From an uncultured bacterium (GTDB taxonomy: Bacteria; Cyanobacteriota; Vampirovibrionia; Gastranaerophilales; Gastranaerophilaceae): a DNA stretch of 64,000 bases. The stretch spans positions 1 through 64,000 of the forward strand of contig CASFTJ010000002.1 of NCBI GenBank assembly GCA_949297715.1, in the 5' to 3' direction. Position numbers and translations under genes: made by a program. The notes under the pieces are model-generated. The model saw only the letters and a program-made list of their open reading frames with translations. It made no database searches and had not been told where the DNA came from. Positions 40,258 to 48,692 of the stretch are shown in pieces. The stretch's first letter is position 1, and each line of letters begins with the position of its first letter.

Positions 40258-40917
40258 ATGAAAAAAGGATTTACGATGTCGGAAGTTTTGATTACTCTTG
40301 GCGTTTTGGGGGTGGTAATTGCAATGACGCTTCCGACTGTAATAAATAACGCTAAAGAACGTGAAACTGTTACTAAAGTGAAAAAATTTTATTCTACAAT
40401 GAGTCAGGCTTTGCTTATGGCGATTAGTAAACACGGTTATGTTGATAGCTGGAATTTTTGTGAAAAGGCTAATGCGCAATGTGTTGCTGAATTTGTCAGC
40501 TATTTGAAACCTGAACTTAAAATAGCTTATGATTGTGGTGATGATACTGAGTGTCCGGGAATGGCTGATAAATATATTACTCTTGATGGAAAGGATTATA
40601 CCAATGTTTCATATAAAAATGCTTCCCATTTTTATAGAATGACTTTATTTGATGGAAGCCATTTGTGGATTAGGCATAGTGAGTCAAATACTTGTGAAAA
40701 CTCTGATACTGGTACTAAAAATGTCTGCGGGCTTATTTGGGTTGATGTCAACGGCGCTAAAAAACCAAATCAATTCGGTAATGATGTTTTTGCATTCTTT
40801 ATTTTAAAAGATAGGATAATTCCTCATTCCGGGAATGATTGCTATCCTGGGAAAGGCGGATGGGGATGTGCAAGGTATATTTTGGAGCATGACAATATGA
40901 AATATCTTAGAAACTAG
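40258..40917 (+). CDS. type IV prepilin-like (pseudopilin) protein
   Basis: The start at 40258 follows AAGAAAGG; a GTG two codons upstream is rejected. The 219-residue protein begins MKKGFTMSEVLITLGVLGVV: short basic leader, Gly at -1, Phe at +1, Glu at +5 and a hydrophobic helix, as processed by prepilin peptidase. The mature domain has several Cys (NFCEKANAQC, CGDDTEC, CYPGKGGWGC) likely in disulphides, and DVNGAKKPNQFGNDVFAF. The frameshifted gene at 5087 has the same form (DINGYKNPNQAGVDYFAF). It is a minor pilin or pseudopilin; no assembly genes are in the window. Its stop overlaps the convergent rlmN by four bases. Confidence 0.85.
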   Translation: MKKGFTMSEVLITLGVLGVVIAMTLPTVINNAKERETVTKVKKFYSTMSQALLMAISKHGYVDSWNFCEKANAQCVAEFVSYLKPELKIAYDCGDDTECPGMADKYITLDGKDYTNVSYKNASHFYRMTLFDGSHLWIRHSESNTCENSDTGTKNVCGLIWVDVNGAKKPNQFGNDVFAFFILKDRIIPHSGNDCYPGKGGWGCARYILEHDNMKYLRN

Positions 40918-41933
40918 TCAATTTTTCCTCTTAACTGTCCGCAGGCTGCATCTATGTCTGAGCCTCGCTCTAACCTTACCGTAACCTTTTTACCAGAATG
41001 CTCTAGCAGGTATTTAAACTTCTGTATTGAATTGTTCGAAGGGCGCTGATAATCGTTCTTTGCGGTCGGATTATAGGGAATCAGGTTTACGTTGCATTTT
41101 ATTTCGCTTAAATATTCCGCAAGCTCTTTGGCGCTTTCAATTGTGTCATTTAAATCCTTTATCAGCAAATATTCTATTGTAATTCTTCGCCCTGTTTTAT
41201 TTACATAGCTTTTCATCGCTTTTTTTAATTCTGACATATCGTATTTGTTCTCTATCGGCATTATCTGCTTTCTGATAGCGTGGTTCGGAGCATGTAGCGA
41301 AATCGCAAGCGTTGATTGCATATCATTTTCCGCTAGTTTATACATTTGAGGAATTATTCCGCTTGTTGAAACGGTTATCCTTCTTGCACCTATCTGGAAG
41401 CTTTCGTTAAATATTTCCATCGCTTTTAATACGTTATCAAGATTTAGTAAGGGTTCTCCCTGCCCCATAAATACAATATTTGTTACTTTTAAGCCCGTAT
41501 CTCTTTGGATTGTCAAAACTTGTTCCAGTATTTCTTTATAGGTTAAATTCCGAATAAAGCCTCGTTTTCCCGTTGCGCAAAAGGTGCAGTTTACAGCACA
41601 TCCGATTTGAGAGCTTACGCAGGCTGTCAGGTTCGCTCTGTTGTCAAATCTCATTAATACGGTCTCTACACACTCGCCGTCAGGATATTCAAGTAAATAT
41701 TTTATTGTCCCGTCTGAACTTACCTGTTTAACTTTTATTTTTACATCGGTTACCGTCGCTATTTGCTTTAATTCTTCTCTGAATTTTACCGACAAATCTG
41801 TCATATCATCAATTTCTTTTACAGATTTCAGGTAAATCCAGTTGTGAATCTGGCGGGCTCTGAATTTGGAGGCCTTTAATGTGTCTGTTATTTCTTCGAT
41901 TTCTTTTAAATTTAATCCTGATAATATTTTCAT
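40914..41933 (-). CDS. rlmN: 23S rRNA/tRNA adenine-C2 methyltransferase RlmN
   Basis: RlmN is a radical-SAM enzyme that methylates C2 of A2503 in 23S rRNA and A37 in some tRNAs. The 339 residues contain the [4Fe-4S] motif CTFCATGKRGF (CxxxCxxC counted with the preceding C), VTNIVFMGQGEPLLN, ITVSTSGIIPQMYKLA, LAISLHAPNHAIRKQIMPI and IEYLLIKDLNDTIESA. The C-terminal TVRLERGSDIDAACGQLRG contains the methyl-carrying Cys. The start shares a base with the stop of the upstream YkgJ gene (TAATG). Confidence 0.97.
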   Translation of the reverse strand: MKILSGLNLKEIEEITDTLKASKFRARQIHNWIYLKSVKEIDDMTDLSVKFREELKQIATVTDVKIKVKQVSSDGTIKYLLEYPDGECVETVLMRFDNRANLTACVSSQIGCAVNCTFCATGKRGFIRNLTYKEILEQVLTIQRDTGLKVTNIVFMGQGEPLLNLDNVLKAMEIFNESFQIGARRITVSTSGIIPQMYKLAENDMQSTLAISLHAPNHAIRKQIMPIENKYDMSELKKAMKSYVNKTGRRITIEYLLIKDLNDTIESAKELAEYLSEIKCNVNLIPYNPTAKNDYQRPSNNSIQKFKYLLEHSGKKVTVRLERGSDIDAACGQLRGKID

Positions 41934-42607
41934 TACTTCACCGGAATTTTTTCCTTGTAATATTCCACAACCTCAATCATAGCATGAAGATAAAGCGTTT
42001 GTTCCTCGCTCTTTTCTCGCCAGAAGCAAAATCCGCAGCTTGAAGGTAATATGCATAAAGGATTGTCCGGAAAGTCCCGACAAATCTGCGGTCTGTTTTC
42101 GTAATCCGAACATCTTTTGTCTTGTGTCAACTTCGGGCAGTGGTAAAAATAAACTTTTTCTTCTTTATTTTCTTCCAATAGCGCAATGTATTCAGGATAA
42201 ACTTTTCGGGCTTCTTCTTTATCTTTATAGGGAATAAAAATACTTAAAAACTGCTTTGCGAAATTGTCGCCGTTTTCTGCCCGTTTTTTTAATTCTTCTG
42301 GAGAATATTCGCTGCAAGCTAAGTTACAGCAGGTTGCGCATCCTAAGCATTTGTAATTTGAACGTTCTTTTAATATATTTTGAAATTTTATATAAACTTC
42401 TTTGGAAATTTTATTCTCTAACAGGTTAAGAAATTCTGTCTGCCATTTTCTGCCGTCACTATCGGGCGGAAATTCAGTAAAAATGTCAGCCTCAAGCCCT
42501 TTGGGTTTAATCCTTTCTGAAAGTTCTTGAATTTCACTTATCGCCTGTTTGAATTTTTCCCTAAATACGGTTCGCTGTTTGTTTACTATGCTGTTTAAAT
42601 TCTCCAT
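41933..42607 (-). CDS. YkgJ-family cysteine cluster protein
   Basis: The 224-residue protein has the Cys cluster CLGCATCCNLAC near residue 90, then HCPKL, CSDYENRPQICRDFPDNPLC and SCGFCFW. It has the layout of the YkgJ protein at 34088 with a longer helical N-terminus (about 70 extra residues). The two share (F/L)xIF(I/V)PY and ENRPQIC/EERPVLC blocks. The role is unknown; metal binding is expected. Translation is coupled to rlmN, itself an iron-sulphur enzyme, so help with cluster supply or RNA modification is a reasonable guess only. Confidence 0.8.
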   Translation of the reverse strand: MENLNSIVNKQRTVFREKFKQAISEIQELSERIKPKGLEADIFTEFPPDSDGRKWQTEFLNLLENKISKEVYIKFQNILKERSNYKCLGCATCCNLACSEYSPEELKKRAENGDNFAKQFLSIFIPYKDKEEARKVYPEYIALLEENKEEKVYFYHCPKLTQDKRCSDYENRPQICRDFPDNPLCILPSSCGFCFWREKSEEQTLYLHAMIEVVEYYKEKIPVK

Positions 42608-42676
42608 AGCAAAATCATAGCATAAAAGCCTTTAGTATTCTTATTCTGGATTATTATTTAAATTAAAAGCTTTCGG

Positions 42677-43708
42677 CTATTCTTCGTTTTGTGAAAGCAT
42701 ATTGTATGTATAATCCATTTTCTTATCAAAAATATTTTCGTTCGGATCGTCTAATATTGACATATTTGCATAATATGAAACTGCGTCAATAGAGCCGTTG
42801 CCGACATTTTTATCATCAAAATCCATTGCGTAATAGAAGGCTGCCATTTCTTTTGCTGAAATTACGCCGTCACCATCGTGGTCAAGCTTTTTAAATACGT
42901 TATTATTACTTGCTTCCATTTGCTTAATTTCAGCATCTGACAATCCCTCATTCTGGAATTTCATAAATGCTTCTTTGCTGATTGTTTCTCCGCCATCACC
43001 GTATTTTTCTGAAATAAACTTGGTCATTGATCCGCCAAGTTTTTGGAAACCTTGACTTAATGCCGTTTGAATTTTTTTGATATCTTCCGGTGTCGGGTTT
43101 TTCTTTGACATTAAAGCGGATATCTCATCTGAAATTACAGAAATTTTAACATCTTCTGCATGCATCATTTTATTAAACAAGTTATTTGCAACGCTGCCGG
43201 TTTTAAAATCTCCGTCAGCAGGAGTGTTTGCAACGATGTTAGCTTCACTTGCGCTTGATTTTGAAGTCGGTGTTTTAGTTTGGGTTACGGCAGATGCAGG
43301 TTGGGTTTGTATAATTGGTGGAGTTGCCGTAGTGGGTATTGCTTGTGAAGTTGATGTTGTTTGCGTTGGAGCTGTTGGAGCTGTTGGGGTTGCTGGTGCT
43401 GAAGAATTACCTAGCAATAAGCTTTTAATTTTACCCATTATGCTGTCATCAATCTCCATTGTTTGACCATTTAATATGGTAAAATTGTTTTTTACGGATT
43501 TATTACCGATTTGGTCTATGTTACTTGTACCTGTATAATTTGTCGTTTGTCCGTTTTTAATCCTTTGCTCATTATCCGCTTTGACAAGTTTCATAACTTC
43601 TTGCCAAACATTAATTTTTACCTTTTTACAATCGGCAGTGCTCATTCCCAAGCTTGATGCAATCGCTTGGGTTACGCCTTGTCCTGTGGTGACTTTGATT
43701 TCTGCCAT
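42677..43708 (-). CDS. EF-hand calcium-binding protein with Thr/Pro-rich linker
   Basis: Of 343 residues, 1-95 form a helical N-terminal domain (VTTGQGVTQAIASSLGMSTA, VWQEVMKLVKADNEQ). Residues 105-165 are Thr/Pro/Ala-rich linker. From about 180 come helices and a canonical EF-hand loop DHDGDGVISAKE, followed 30 residues later by a degenerate second loop (DFDDKNVGNGSID). There is no Sec signal peptide. If exported it would need a non-Sec route. It is monocistronic, with a perfect 22-bp palindrome 19 nt before the start codon. The calcium-binding call is secure for the loop, but the function is unknown. Confidence 0.7.
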   Translation of the reverse strand: MAEIKVTTGQGVTQAIASSLGMSTADCKKVKINVWQEVMKLVKADNEQRIKNGQTTNYTGTSNIDQIGNKSVKNNFTILNGQTMEIDDSIMGKIKSLLLGNSSAPATPTAPTAPTQTTSTSQAIPTTATPPIIQTQPASAVTQTKTPTSKSSASEANIVANTPADGDFKTGSVANNLFNKMMHAEDVKISVISDEISALMSKKNPTPEDIKKIQTALSQGFQKLGGSMTKFISEKYGDGGETISKEAFMKFQNEGLSDAEIKQMEASNNNVFKKLDHDGDGVISAKEMAAFYYAMDFDDKNVGNGSIDAVSYYANMSILDDPNENIFDKKMDYTYNMLSQNEE

Positions 43709-43726
43709 GGTAAAACCTCTTCTATA

Positions 43727-43748
43727 ATACTTTATATATATAAAGTAT
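43727..43748. promoter_or_regulatory. perfect 22-bp AT-rich palindrome upstream of the EF-hand gene
   Basis: An 11-bp half-site, ATACTTTATAT, is followed directly by its inverted copy, ending 19 nt before the start codon at 43708. It could be an operator or a cruciform/mRNA hairpin in the leader. There is no T-run, so it is not a terminator. Confidence 0.45.
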
Positions 43749-43806
43749 ATATACCCAGCAAAATTTCATTTGTTTTAATTTTTGTAAATAAAAATTTACA
43801 AATAAC

Positions 43807-44814
43807 TTAATTTGTAATATCCCATCTTCCGCAGGTGCCGCCCCAGCGTGCAATGATGTTGCCCTTGATGTCTTTTATTTTTTCAACGTGTTGAATTCCA
43901 TCATTTCCTTCTATGATGGTAATAACTTCACAGTTGTTTGAGCATCCGTTGCATTCGCAGGTGATTGAGTGAAAGTGCATATCACCGACTTCCCAGCCTT
44001 TGAATTTCGTTGAGGCATCGGTGTATTGGTGATTTTCCATTGCTAATAAAGCTGCACCTATTGCTCCCATTGTCTGGTGATTTTCCGGAACGATAACTTT
44101 GTGACCTAAGGCTTCTTCAAATGCTTTTACCATACCTTGGTTCGTTGCAACACCACCTTGGAAAGAGAATACGGGAAGAAGTTCTTTTCCTAAGGCAAGG
44201 TTTGACAGGTAATTACGTACAAGAGCCTGACATAGGCCGTAGAGTAAATCTTCTACAGGATAGCCGAGCTGTTGTTTGTGGATAAGATCGCTTTCTGCAA
44301 AAACCCCGCAACGACCGGCAATTCTTGCAGGATTTGTTGATTTAAGCGCTGTTTCGCCAAACTTTTCTATCGGAACATTTAGTCTGTTTGCCTGTTGATC
44401 CAGAAAACTTCCTGTGCCTGCTGCGCAAACCGTGTTCATTGCAAAATCCGTTACAATACCGTCACGTAAAATGATAATTTTGCTGTCCTGACCGCCGATT
44501 TCTAATATAGTCTGAACCCCAGGAACATTTATGCTTGCGGCAACTGCGTGGGCGGTGATTTCGTTCTTAATAATATCCGCTCCAACAAGTGCACCGGCTA
44601 GATTCCTGCCCGAACCTGTCGTGCCTACTCCCATTACGTTGTATTCGGTAAGTTTTTTTGAATATAACTCATTTAAACCTTTCTGGACTGCCATTACAGG
44701 TTTGCCGGCAGTTCTTAGCATGTAACTGTCTACGTATTTCCCTTTTTCATCAACTAATGCTAGTTTTGTTGTTACTGACCCTACGTCTATCCCTAAATAT
44801 ACTGTTAAACTCAT
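43807..44814 (-). CDS. BadF/BadG/HgdC-type ATPase (acyl-CoA dehydratase activase family)
   Basis: These ASKHA-fold ATPases use ATP to pass an electron to a partner 2-hydroxyacyl-CoA dehydratase or benzoyl-CoA reductase. The 335 residues show the phosphate-1 loop LGIDVGSVTTKLALVD, TTGSGRNLAGALVGAD, GGQDSKIIIL, the cluster-ligand motifs MNTVCAAGTGSFLDQQ and GRCGVFAESDLIHKQQ, and FQGGVATNQGMV. A C-terminal extension of about 70 residues beyond a usual activase carries CECNGCSNNC, a Cys cluster also seen at the end of activase domains in very large multidomain relatives. No dehydratase subunit gene is adjacent, so the partner is unknown. Confidence 0.85.
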   Translation of the reverse strand: MSLTVYLGIDVGSVTTKLALVDEKGKYVDSYMLRTAGKPVMAVQKGLNELYSKKLTEYNVMGVGTTGSGRNLAGALVGADIIKNEITAHAVAASINVPGVQTILEIGGQDSKIIILRDGIVTDFAMNTVCAAGTGSFLDQQANRLNVPIEKFGETALKSTNPARIAGRCGVFAESDLIHKQQLGYPVEDLLYGLCQALVRNYLSNLALGKELLPVFSFQGGVATNQGMVKAFEEALGHKVIVPENHQTMGAIGAALLAMENHQYTDASTKFKGWEVGDMHFHSITCECNGCSNNCEVITIIEGNDGIQHVEKIKDIKGNIIARWGGTCGRWDITN

Positions 44815-44888
44815 ATTTTCACTTCCTTATTTAAAGCTGCCGAAGGCTTTGTTTAATTGTTTTACGGCTATTGTAAATTCTTAACCCT

Positions 44889-44917
44889 ACTCTAGCATAA
44901 AAAAAATATCCCGTAAA
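44889..44917 (-). promoter_or_regulatory. possible promoter of the BadF-type gene
   Basis: On the - strand TTTACG, a 17-nt spacer, then TAGAGT with an extended -10 TG. The leader would be about 68 nt and contains AAGGAAG before the start. Confidence 0.35.
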
Positions 44918-44930
44918 CTGTTTATATGTT

Positions 44931-45215
44931 TTAGGATTCTTCTTGAAGTTTTTTGAGGTATTCTTGCTTTGTTTCTTCAAGATGTTTTTCTAAAATTTTG
45001 AGATGTTCTACTGCTATTTTGCTGTGCTCATCAACTGCTTGTTTCCATACCTCTAAATTAGCTTTTTCTGAGTCTTTCGCATTCTCAAATGTGTGATGTG
45101 TCATTAAATTCTTTATTGTTTGCGAAAGGTTCTCTCTTTCTTTTTTTATATCTTCCAGTTGTTCTTCAAGATGTTTTAACATTGATTTTGTGTTTTCTTT
45201 TGAGTCGTTTGACAT
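44931..45215 (-). CDS. short coiled-coil hypothetical protein
   Basis: The start at 45215 follows AGGAG by 8 nt; the longer frame to 45269 lacks a ribosome site and runs into the upstream terminator. The 94-residue protein is almost entirely helical and charged (KENTKSMLKHLEEQLEDIKK, VEHLKILEKHLEETKQEYLK), an obvious coiled coil. There is no signal peptide or family match. It follows the coiled-coil gene at 45327 on the same strand, but a terminator lies between them. Confidence 0.55.
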   Translation of the reverse strand: MSNDSKENTKSMLKHLEEQLEDIKKERENLSQTIKNLMTHHTFENAKDSEKANLEVWKQAVDEHSKIAVEHLKILEKHLEETKQEYLKKLQEES

Positions 45216-45267
45216 ATAAATTGCTCCTATAATCCCTTTTATTTTGATTTTATTACAAACATAATTC

Positions 45268-45294
45268 AAAAAAAAGCGCAGAACCCACTGCGCT
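45268..45294 (-). terminator. intrinsic terminator after the coiled-coil gene at 45327
   Basis: AGCGCAG pairs perfectly with CTGCGCT around a 6-nt loop, followed on the - strand by a run of eight T. Confidence 0.9.
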
Positions 45295-45326
45295 TTGTGT
45301 ATTTTTTATTTGTAATTATTAACTTG

Positions 45327-45971
45327 TTATCTTGAAAATTTACTGATGTCTTCATCTATAAATTTTTTATTGTTGTTTTCTTCTGTTTTTATTATCTGTA
45401 TTCTGGTTTCGGCTTCCTTAATAGCCTGTTCTTTGGCTTCAATCCCATCCAGATTACCCGACTCAATGTCTTTCACTATTTCTGCTTGCAGACGATGAAT
45501 TTCTGCTTCTAATTTCTGTATACCTTCCGGTTTTGGGTTTTGCGCTTCTCCATTCTGCTTTGCATCTAATTCAGTTTCCATTTGCTGTTTTTTTAATTCG
45601 AGTTCTTTTGCTATTGCTTCAAGTTTTGGAGCTATGACTTTTTTTAATTTTTCTGTTTCTTTATTAATTATTGTTTTAAAATCTTCCGGGGTGATTGGAA
45701 TGTCTTTGTACATAAGTTCCATATGTTCACCAGGATTGTTATCATAGTATTTTTGTATATCCTTTGCTTTTTTCTCAAGTTTTGCTTTTTCATCATCAAT
45801 TTGATTTAAATCAGGCTGTTCTTCTGCTTTTTCTTCTTTATTGTAATAATTTTGAATGTCTTCATTAGTTTTTTGTTTTTCAAGTTTTTTCTTATCTTCT
45901 TCTGAAAGGTCTGTTCCATTAATAGTTATATCGTGCGGAAGCCCTGTGTCATTGATCTGATATTCACTCAT
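45327..45971 (-). CDS. charged coiled-coil hypothetical protein
   Basis: The 214-residue protein is dominated by Lys/Glu/Gln heptads (EEDKKKLEKQKTNEDIQNYY, KLEAIAKELELKKQQMETEL, LEAEIHRLQAEIVKDIESG). Two related segments, DIQNYYNKEEKAEEQPD and DIQKYYDNNPGEHMEL, suggest a short internal repeat. The first 20 residues (INDTGLPHDITINGTDL) are polar. There is no signal peptide, membrane segment or recognised family. Terminators on both sides make it a single-gene unit between hppA and the short coiled-coil gene. Confidence 0.55.
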   Translation of the reverse strand: MSEYQINDTGLPHDITINGTDLSEEDKKKLEKQKTNEDIQNYYNKEEKAEEQPDLNQIDDEKAKLEKKAKDIQKYYDNNPGEHMELMYKDIPITPEDFKTIINKETEKLKKVIAPKLEAIAKELELKKQQMETELDAKQNGEAQNPKPEGIQKLEAEIHRLQAEIVKDIESGNLDGIEAKEQAIKEAETRIQIIKTEENNNKKFIDEDISKFSR

Positions 45972-46070
45972 AAAAATTTTCTCCTTTTATTATCTACACA
46001 GAGGATGTATTCGGCAGAAAGAACTTATAACTTTAATTTTTTATTAATATGATACATAAATTTACAAATG

Positions 46071-46100
46071 AAAATCGCCCCGATTTTCACCGGAGCGATT
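46071..46100 (-). terminator. intrinsic terminator after hppA
   Basis: A 10-bp stem (AATCGCCCCG with CGGAGCGATT, one wobble) around an 8-nt loop is followed by TTTT on the - strand, 45 nt after the hppA stop. Confidence 0.85.
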
Positions 46101-46144
46101 CTTTATATGAGAAATACTCATATTCCCTAGTTTTTGTTTTTTAT

Positions 46145-48598
46145 TTAGCCTTCTGTTTCTGCTTTTGCTTCAACGTTGGCTTTTGATGGGATTCTCATTG
46201 CGTAGAATGATCTGATTACGAAAATTAATGCAATAACTAAGAATACCCATCCTGCAATCGGCGCAATTTCTCTGAAACTTGCTGATATTGCGATTTCCAT
46301 TGCCAGAAGTCCGAATAATGTTGTAAATTTGATAATCGGGTTCATTGCAACTGATGAAGTGTCTTTGAATGGATCGCCTACAGTGTCACCGACTACTGTT
46401 GCTTCGTGAAGCGGCGTTCCTTTTTCTGCCAAGTCAACTTCTACAATTTTCTTGGCGTTATCCCAGCAGCCGCCTGCGTTTGCCATAAATACTGCTTGGA
46501 ATAAACCAAATACTGCTATTGCAATCAAGTAGCTTACAAAGAACGCAACAGGTGCTGATGTCATACAGCCAGGTGCTGATAGACATGCAAATGCAAGTGC
46601 AAAGGCAAACAGTGCGATAAAGATATTTATCATACCTTTTTGAGCATATTGCGTACAAATTTTTACAACTTCTTTTGAGTTTGCAACATTTGCACTCTTT
46701 GAATCTGCTTCTCCGAGTTTGATGTTGTCTTTAATGTATTCGGTTGCTGAATAAGCACCTGTTGTAACGGCCTGCATTGAAGCTCCGCTAAACCAGTAGA
46801 TTACAGCTCCGCCTGCGAGGAAGCCAAGCAATGTATAAGGATTTAATACATTTAAAATCATTTCAGGCTCTAATCCAAGTGTTGATTTGATGACTAAGAT
46901 TAAAGAGAAAATCATTGTAGTAGCACCTACAACCGCTGTTCCGATAAGTACGGGTTTTGAAGTTGCTTTGAAGGTGTTTCCTGCACCGTCGTTTTCTTCT
47001 AAGTATTTTTTAGCGTTGTCAAAATCAGGTTTAAATCCGAAATCTTTTTCGATTTCTTCAGAAATATTCGGAATATCTTCGATTAAAGACAATTCGTAAA
47101 CTGATTGAGCGTTATCTGTTACAGGGCCGTAAGAGTCAACTGCGATTGTAACAGGCCCCATACCCAAAAATCCGAAAGCTACAAGCCCGAAAGCAAATAC
47201 TGACGGATAAATCATTAATTCTGACGGAATAAATGTTGATGCAACATAAGCTAATCCCATCAAAAGCACAATTACCATACCAATCCAAAATGCGGAGAAG
47301 TTACCTGCAACAATTCCTGAAAGAATGGTTAATGATGCGCCGCCTTCACGGGAGGCTGTTACTACTTCTTCTGTGTGTTTAGCCTTAGGTGAAGTGAATA
47401 TTTTAGTGAATTCAGGAATAAGAGCTGCACCTAAGGTTCCGCAAGAAATTATGCAGGAAAGAACCAGCCACAAGTTTCCTTCCAATCCTCCGAGAAGCCA
47501 GTGGCTTACTCCGAATGTCATACCAATTGATAATATAGATGTTAACCAAACAAGGTTGGTTAATGGTTTTTCAAAATCGAATTTCTGAGTTTTAGCTGCG
47601 TAAATTCTGTCTGCTACACCGTTAATCCAGTATGCAACAACTGATGTTACAATCATCAAAAATCTCATTACAAAAATCCAAGTTAAAAGTTGAACTTGAT
47701 TTTCAGAACCAGCAACTGCAAGCAAGATAAATGAAACGAGTGCAACTCCTGTGACCCCGTAAGTTTCAAATCCGTCAGCAGTCGGTCCTACAGAATCTCC
47801 TGCGTTGTCGCCTGTGCAGTCTGCTATAACACCGGGGTTTCTCGGGTCATCTTCTTTGATGCCGAATTGAATTTTCATCAAATCAGAGCCGATATCCGCA
47901 ATTTTTGTGAAAATTCCGCCTGCAACACGGAGGGCTGAAGCGCCTAAAGATTCACCGATTGCAAAACCGATAAAGCATGCACCTGCGATTTCGCCCGGTA
48001 CAAACAATAGAATTGTAAGCATCAAAATCAATTCAACTGATACAAGGCAAACACCGATTGACATACCGGCTTTCAGCGGAATGTTCAATACATTAAGCGG
48101 GTTGCCTTTTAATGAAGCAAACGAAGTTCTTGCGTTTGCAAGGGTGTTCATTCTGATTCCGAACCATGCAACTGCATAAGAGCCTAAAATCCCGATTACT
48201 GACCATGCCAGAATAATCAGAACGTTTTTAAGCGGCATTCCCTGCAGATAGCCGAAATAAAACGCAATACACAGCCCTATCAACACTTCAAGAACTAAAA
48301 GAAATTTGCCCTGCTGAATAAGGTAAGTTTTGCAGGTTTCAAAAATAGTGTTGCCTACATCAGCCATCGCTGCGTGGACTTCCAGTTTTTTAATCCTTGC
48401 AAATTCAATAAATCCGAATATCAAGCCGATAACCGAAATTGCAATACCAATAAGCAGCAGATTGTAGCTTGAAAGGCTTGCGTCTTTAATACTCGGAACA
48501 ACTAAATCAGCTTCGCTTGCAAGAGCAGGCGAAACAGAGCAGAACAATGCAGCAAGAAGAGCCGCCATCGTTCCGGATGAAAGTAATTTCTTAAACAT
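46145..48598 (-). CDS. hppA: membrane-bound ion-translocating pyrophosphatase, K+-independent signature
   Basis: The enzyme couples pyrophosphate hydrolysis to H+ or Na+ transport. The 817 residues have about 16 membrane segments and the catalytic loops IKEDDPRNPGVIADCTGDNA, TASREGGASLTILSG and GDTVGDPFKDTSSVAMN. K544 in GNTFKA occupies the position where K+-dependent members have Ala, marking the K+-independent class. Two features are unusual. The usual DNVGDVAGMGADLFGSY is DNAGDSVGPTADGFETY here, and an acidic insert of about 15 residues (ISEEIEKDFGFKPDFDNAKK) precedes GNTFKA. The ion carried cannot be told. It is a single-gene unit with a strong promoter and terminator. Confidence 0.93.
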   Translation of the reverse strand: MFKKLLSSGTMAALLAALFCSVSPALASEADLVVPSIKDASLSSYNLLLIGIAISVIGLIFGFIEFARIKKLEVHAAMADVGNTIFETCKTYLIQQGKFLLVLEVLIGLCIAFYFGYLQGMPLKNVLIILAWSVIGILGSYAVAWFGIRMNTLANARTSFASLKGNPLNVLNIPLKAGMSIGVCLVSVELILMLTILLFVPGEIAGACFIGFAIGESLGASALRVAGGIFTKIADIGSDLMKIQFGIKEDDPRNPGVIADCTGDNAGDSVGPTADGFETYGVTGVALVSFILLAVAGSENQVQLLTWIFVMRFLMIVTSVVAYWINGVADRIYAAKTQKFDFEKPLTNLVWLTSILSIGMTFGVSHWLLGGLEGNLWLVLSCIISCGTLGAALIPEFTKIFTSPKAKHTEEVVTASREGGASLTILSGIVAGNFSAFWIGMVIVLLMGLAYVASTFIPSELMIYPSVFAFGLVAFGFLGMGPVTIAVDSYGPVTDNAQSVYELSLIEDIPNISEEIEKDFGFKPDFDNAKKYLEENDGAGNTFKATSKPVLIGTAVVGATTMIFSLILVIKSTLGLEPEMILNVLNPYTLLGFLAGGAVIYWFSGASMQAVTTGAYSATEYIKDNIKLGEADSKSANVANSKEVVKICTQYAQKGMINIFIALFAFALAFACLSAPGCMTSAPVAFFVSYLIAIAVFGLFQAVFMANAGGCWDNAKKIVEVDLAEKGTPLHEATVVGDTVGDPFKDTSSVAMNPIIKFTTLFGLLAMEIAISASFREIAPIAGWVFLVIALIFVIRSFYAMRIPSKANVEAKAETEG

Positions 48599-48637
48599 AA
48601 ACTCTCCCTCTTTAAATTAAGTCGTTACACGCCAAAT

Positions 48638-48666
48638 ATTATACTTCAAAGAAAAAAATATTACAA
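48638..48666 (-). promoter_or_regulatory. promoter of hppA
   Basis: On the - strand TTGTAA, a 17-nt spacer, then TATAAT. The leader is about 34 nt and ends in AGAGGGAGAG before the start. Confidence 0.65.
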
Positions 48667-48692
48667 CTTTTAACAATATTTGAATACTTATT

